DNA from: an uncultured Christensenellaceae bacterium
Lineage (GTDB): Bacteria > Bacillota > Clostridia > Christensenellales > Borkfalkiaceae
Assembly: GCA_910588695.1 (NCBI GenBank)
Contig: CAJUOV010000014.1
Location: 1-50,146, forward strand
Length of the DNA stretch: 50,146 bases
Reading direction: 5' to 3'
Shown: one piece after another, positions 48,062 to 50,146 of the stretch
How the letters are laid out: each line of letters opens with the position of its first letter
Numbering within the stretch: position 1 is the first letter of the stretch
Translations under genes and position numbers: made by a program
The notes under the pieces: model-generated
The model's input: only the letters and a program-made list of their open reading frames with translations
Databases searched by the model: none
What the model was told of the DNA's origin: nothing

Positions 48062-48830
48062 GTGTTACCCCCCTTAAAGCGTTAGGATTCGGCAAATAAT
48101 ACGTCAAATACGTTGATATACCTATGCCAATATCCGAAATTTTTAACCCATCAATAAATCTTTTAAGCCACGTTTCTCCCGAAGTAAGTCCTGCGAACAT
48201 AGATCCAACATAAAATAAAGAATTACTAACTGCACTTATTCCTCCTTGCATAGCTGCAATTTCCCAATCAACATTACCAAAAGAAATCGACTGTCCAATT
48301 GCATTTCCAGCCAATCCTCCAATCATTCCAAATCCCGCCGCAATGAAAAATCCCCACGGACCAGGAGTAGCTAATGCTATAGCAACACCTATGGTTCCGA
48401 TAACACCATCAATAAAACCGCCAAAAAAAGCCCCCACAGTTGACTCTTCTTCCGTTTTATTAATAGCCGCAGAAGCCCCTGCCAATGCTCCAGCCGCTAA
48501 GATTCCAAGCGCAACAAGTATCCAACCAAACACTGTTCCAGTCGGATCCACATTCATCACGGGATTATCGCCGCAATAAGCATAGAGGTTAAGCCCGACA
48601 ACACTCTCGGGGTCAAGGTAGCTTACGTCGTCAGGCGAAATAAATCTTCCTGCCGCAGGGTCGTAATAACGGCTCTGCAAGTAATATAAACCAAATTCCT
48701 TATCCCAATAATATCCGCGGTAACGGAACGGATTGATATTTCCTATGCTATTGATATCGCTTGAAATTTCTGTTCCGTCGGCATAAAAAGCCTTGTGTTT
48801 TCCCCAAGCGTGGTATACATGTTTTACCAA
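48000..48830 (-). CDS. Rhs C-terminal fragment C
   Basis: A 276-residue fragment starting at a TTG (48830); the only in-frame start after a stop four codons further on is this one. It enters the core at YHAWGKHKAF and contains YYLQSRYYDPAAGRFISPDD and LNLYAYCGDNPVMNVDPTG. A long Gly/Ala-rich hydrophobic section follows (about 100-200, for example FFIAAGFGMIGGLAGNAIGQ). The tip is residues 200-276 and ends HENSSFSSGGHSMLSNVVGR. The core is more diverged from A, B and D (ISPDD instead of VNMDQ), so it came from another Rhs lineage. No Shine-Dalgarno. Confidence 0.75.
   Translation of the reverse strand: MVKHVYHAWGKHKAFYADGTEISSDINSIGNINPFRYRGYYWDKEFGLYYLQSRYYDPAAGRFISPDDVSYLDPESVVGLNLYAYCGDNPVMNVDPTGTVFGWILVALGILAAGALAGASAAINKTEEESTVGAFFGGFIDGVIGTIGVAIALATPGPWGFFIAAGFGMIGGLAGNAIGQSISFGNVDWEIAAMQGGISAVSNSLFYVGSMFAGLTSGETWLKRFIDGLKISDIGIGISTYLTYYLPNPNALRGVTHENSSFSSGGHSMLSNVVGR
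48541..48640 (-). repeat. Rhs core-end repeat, copy C (diverged)
   Basis: Codes for ISPDDVSYLDPE to NPVMNVDPTG. Its 5' half differs from copies A, B and D, but the NLYAYCGDNPVMNVDPTG end matches. Confidence 0.65.
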
Positions 48831-48915
48831 AACTTTACCTACGCCAACAAGAAAGACACTTAAAAAAGAGTCGATTTTTTAATAAACCTTTGGTTAAACA
48901 ACAAAATTTATTATA

Positions 48916-49419
48916 TTAGTCCTTCGTAACTTGAAATTTTATTGTCGGAAACCCATATGCATAATCATCGGAAAATTCATAAATAGAATCCAATAATTTT
49001 TGTAAAAAGAACTCACTAGTCGTCTTTTTGGTAATAAACTCATCTACACTATTTACCGAACCATCTTCAGAAATATAAATATCTATTTCAGAGATTCCAC
49101 TTGCAAGTATAGTACCTATTATTTCATTCATAAACTCAAATTTCTTAAAAAACTTATCTTTTGTAGCTTGTCTATCCATTATATGGGTTAAAAAACTTGT
49201 ATCTATTAAATCACAATTCTTATACCAAAAAGTATGTGATATTAAAATATAAGACTTCATGCTCCCGCTTTGAATTATATCCTCTTTATAATCCAATGCG
49301 TTAAAATGAACCGCAATATGTTTTCTTAACGCTAACTTAACCAAAACATTTGCTAATTTATTGAGTTCATGATCGCTTTTATTACTTTTAGTTAAATCAA
49401 TAACACAAAATCCGCTCAT
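48916..49419 (-). CDS. Candidate immunity protein of module D, soluble
   Basis: A 167-residue soluble protein starting at 49419 with AAGGTGGGG six bases upstream. It has alternating helices and strands (MSGFCVIDLTKSNKSDHELN, then IAVHFNALDYKEDIIQSG and ISEIDIYISEDGSV). There are no membrane helices, unlike the other three. This matches an intracellular target such as a nuclease, and fragment D carries a His-rich tip. No named family recognised. It lies 12 bases after the stop of fragment D. Confidence 0.68.
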   Translation of the reverse strand: MSGFCVIDLTKSNKSDHELNKLANVLVKLALRKHIAVHFNALDYKEDIIQSGSMKSYILISHTFWYKNCDLIDTSFLTHIMDRQATKDKFFKKFEFMNEIIGTILASGISEIDIYISEDGSVNSVDEFITKKTTSEFFLQKLLDSIYEFSDDYAYGFPTIKFQVTKD

Positions 49420-49431
49420 AAATTCCCCACC

Positions 49432-50146
49432 TTATAACATTTTATATCTCCAAATGCAATCCCGAATCCACCATATAAATCTATGGATATGAGGCTTTTG
49501 ACCATTATGAAAATGATCCAAATCTTTTCTATATAATAAATTCCCATATTCATCATAATAACCATAAGAACCACCCTTACTTATGATACTAAACGGCTCG
49601 CCATGCATAGGTATTTTATTGTTTGGATTACGTGATAGAAGAGCTTGTAAGCCGCCAACAGCAACTTGAACACCGCCTATAACCAAAGTACCGCCCAAGG
49701 CTACTGCTCCAACACCCGCCACTGCTGTTCCAATAGCAGCCATGCCACCCCCTGCAAGTGCGAAACTTCCGCCAAGCATCGATGTTCCCGCACCTAGGAG
49801 TACTCCGCCCGCTCCTATCATGCCGCCGGCTATCGTCCCCGCCACCGCTCCGATTGTTCCGCCTACTATTCCGCCCAATAATATATTGCCGAACAATTCC
49901 CAACCACGTGCGCCTTCGTCATATGCGTTCATTCCTGCTATCGTTCCGCCCACAACCGCTCCAACTGTAGCTCCGACGATTAGTCCCACCAATAATGCAG
50001 TTAAAAAGAACGAGCCGTTCGGATCCACATTCATCACGGGATTATCGCCGCAATAAGCATAGAGATTCAAGCCATTGATGGTTTCGGGATCAAGATATTC
50101 AAGCTGATCCATGTTGACAAACCGACCAATCTCAGGATCGTACCAA
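49432..50146 (-). CDS. Rhs protein D, 5' part outside the window
   Basis: The frame is open to the window edge: WYDPEIGRFVN precedes the internal ATG at 50112, so the gene continues upstream and may be the full-length, expressed Rhs. In the window: core end LNLYAYCGDNPVMNVDPNG, Gly-rich hydrophobic section (about 150 residues, with AYDEGARGWELFGNILLGG like fragment A), and the tip from LLSRNPNNKIPMHG onwards. The tip has SYGYYDEYGNLLYRKDLDHF and HNGQKPHIHRFIWW, a D-x-x-H-x-H and P-H-x-H pattern that resembles His-rich nuclease-type polymorphic toxin tips (Ntox24-like). That assignment is tentative. Cognate immunity gene at 48916. Confidence 0.82.
   Translation of the reverse strand, partial: WYDPEIGRFVNMDQLEYLDPETINGLNLYAYCGDNPVMNVDPNGSFFLTALLVGLIVGATVGAVVGGTIAGMNAYDEGARGWELFGNILLGGIVGGTIGAVAGTIAGGMIGAGGVLLGAGTSMLGGSFALAGGGMAAIGTAVAGVGAVALGGTLVIGGVQVAVGGLQALLSRNPNNKIPMHGEPFSIISKGGSYGYYDEYGNLLYRKDLDHFHNGQKPHIHRFIWWIRDCIWRYKML
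50023..50146 (-). repeat. Rhs core-end repeat, copy D
   Basis: Codes for WYDPEIGRFVNMDQ to NPVMNVDPNG. By eye it is closest to copy A and, from MDQ on, to copy B. It runs off the window. Confidence 0.7.

Noticed and set aside
45433..48830. Rhs fragments as simple pseudogenes
   Set aside because: The tips are open frames, each followed by an intact small gene with a good ribosome binding site, which fits toxin cassettes better than decay.

Overview
This window looks like a chromosomal segment of an anaerobic, Gram-positive-type bacterium of the Clostridia (Bacillota). The evidence is the gene set: mcsA-mcsB-clpC, a natAB-type exporter, HelD, a TM1266-family regulator linked to iron-only hydrogenases, a FeoB-associated Cys-rich protein, pepQ-efp pairing, an OmpR/HisKA two-component system, and lipoproteins and cell-surface proteins but no outer-membrane genes. 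Most of the window has balanced to moderately high GC. Two stretches are visibly AT-rich: about 6.74-7.97 kb and 44.9-50.1 kb. I cannot name the species; a gut Christensenellales-like lineage is only a guess.

Layout. 1-1874 (-): truncated surface protein with an InlB-like repeat. 2137-5140 (-): ferrous iron operon feoA-feoA-feoB-FeoB-associated protein, preceded by three inverted repeats at an exact 57-bp spacing. 5476-6690 (+): acetyltransferase-like protein. 6696-8009: an AT-rich two-gene insert bounded by inverted repeats. 8012-10077 (-): NYN/LOTUS protein and GH13 glycosidase. 10134-13017 (-): ABC importer with a TM1266-family gene behind an attenuator-like leader. 13055-15186: lipoprotein (+) and a two-gene SufC/SufB-like Fe-S assembly unit (-). 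15216-18914 (-): two-component system plus an exported protein. 18936-20960 (+): radical SAM DNA-repair pair under an SOS-like box. 20951-22800 (-): two ferritin-like proteins. 22852-25009 (+): membrane protein, nucleosidase and uracil-DNA glycosylase. 25016-31815 (-): an XRE-type membrane regulator, two bPH-like membrane proteins, then mcsA-mcsB-clpC without ctsR. 31884-38247 (-): shikimate pathway operon (aroC-aroB-aroE-aroQ-aroK) with a metallo-hydrolase and a patatin upstream and an SDR downstream. 38354-40028 (-): pepQ-efp. 40039-44548 (-): helD-natA-natB. 44905-50146 (-): four alternating Rhs C-terminal fragments and small candidate immunity genes.

How the parts work together. Iron is a recurring theme: Feo uptake, Fe-S assembly, ferritin-like proteins and a hydrogenase-associated regulator. 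DNA repair is a second theme: the TIGR03916/TIGR03915 pair and uracil-DNA glycosylase. The Rhs array is a likely contact-dependent polymorphic toxin locus in which immunity genes have good ribosome binding sites while three of the four toxin tips do not.

A window-wide feature is the promoter layout. At least five genes have a sigma-A-like -10 hexamer only 6-7 bases before their start codon and no Shine-Dalgarno sequence, which suggests leaderless mRNAs.
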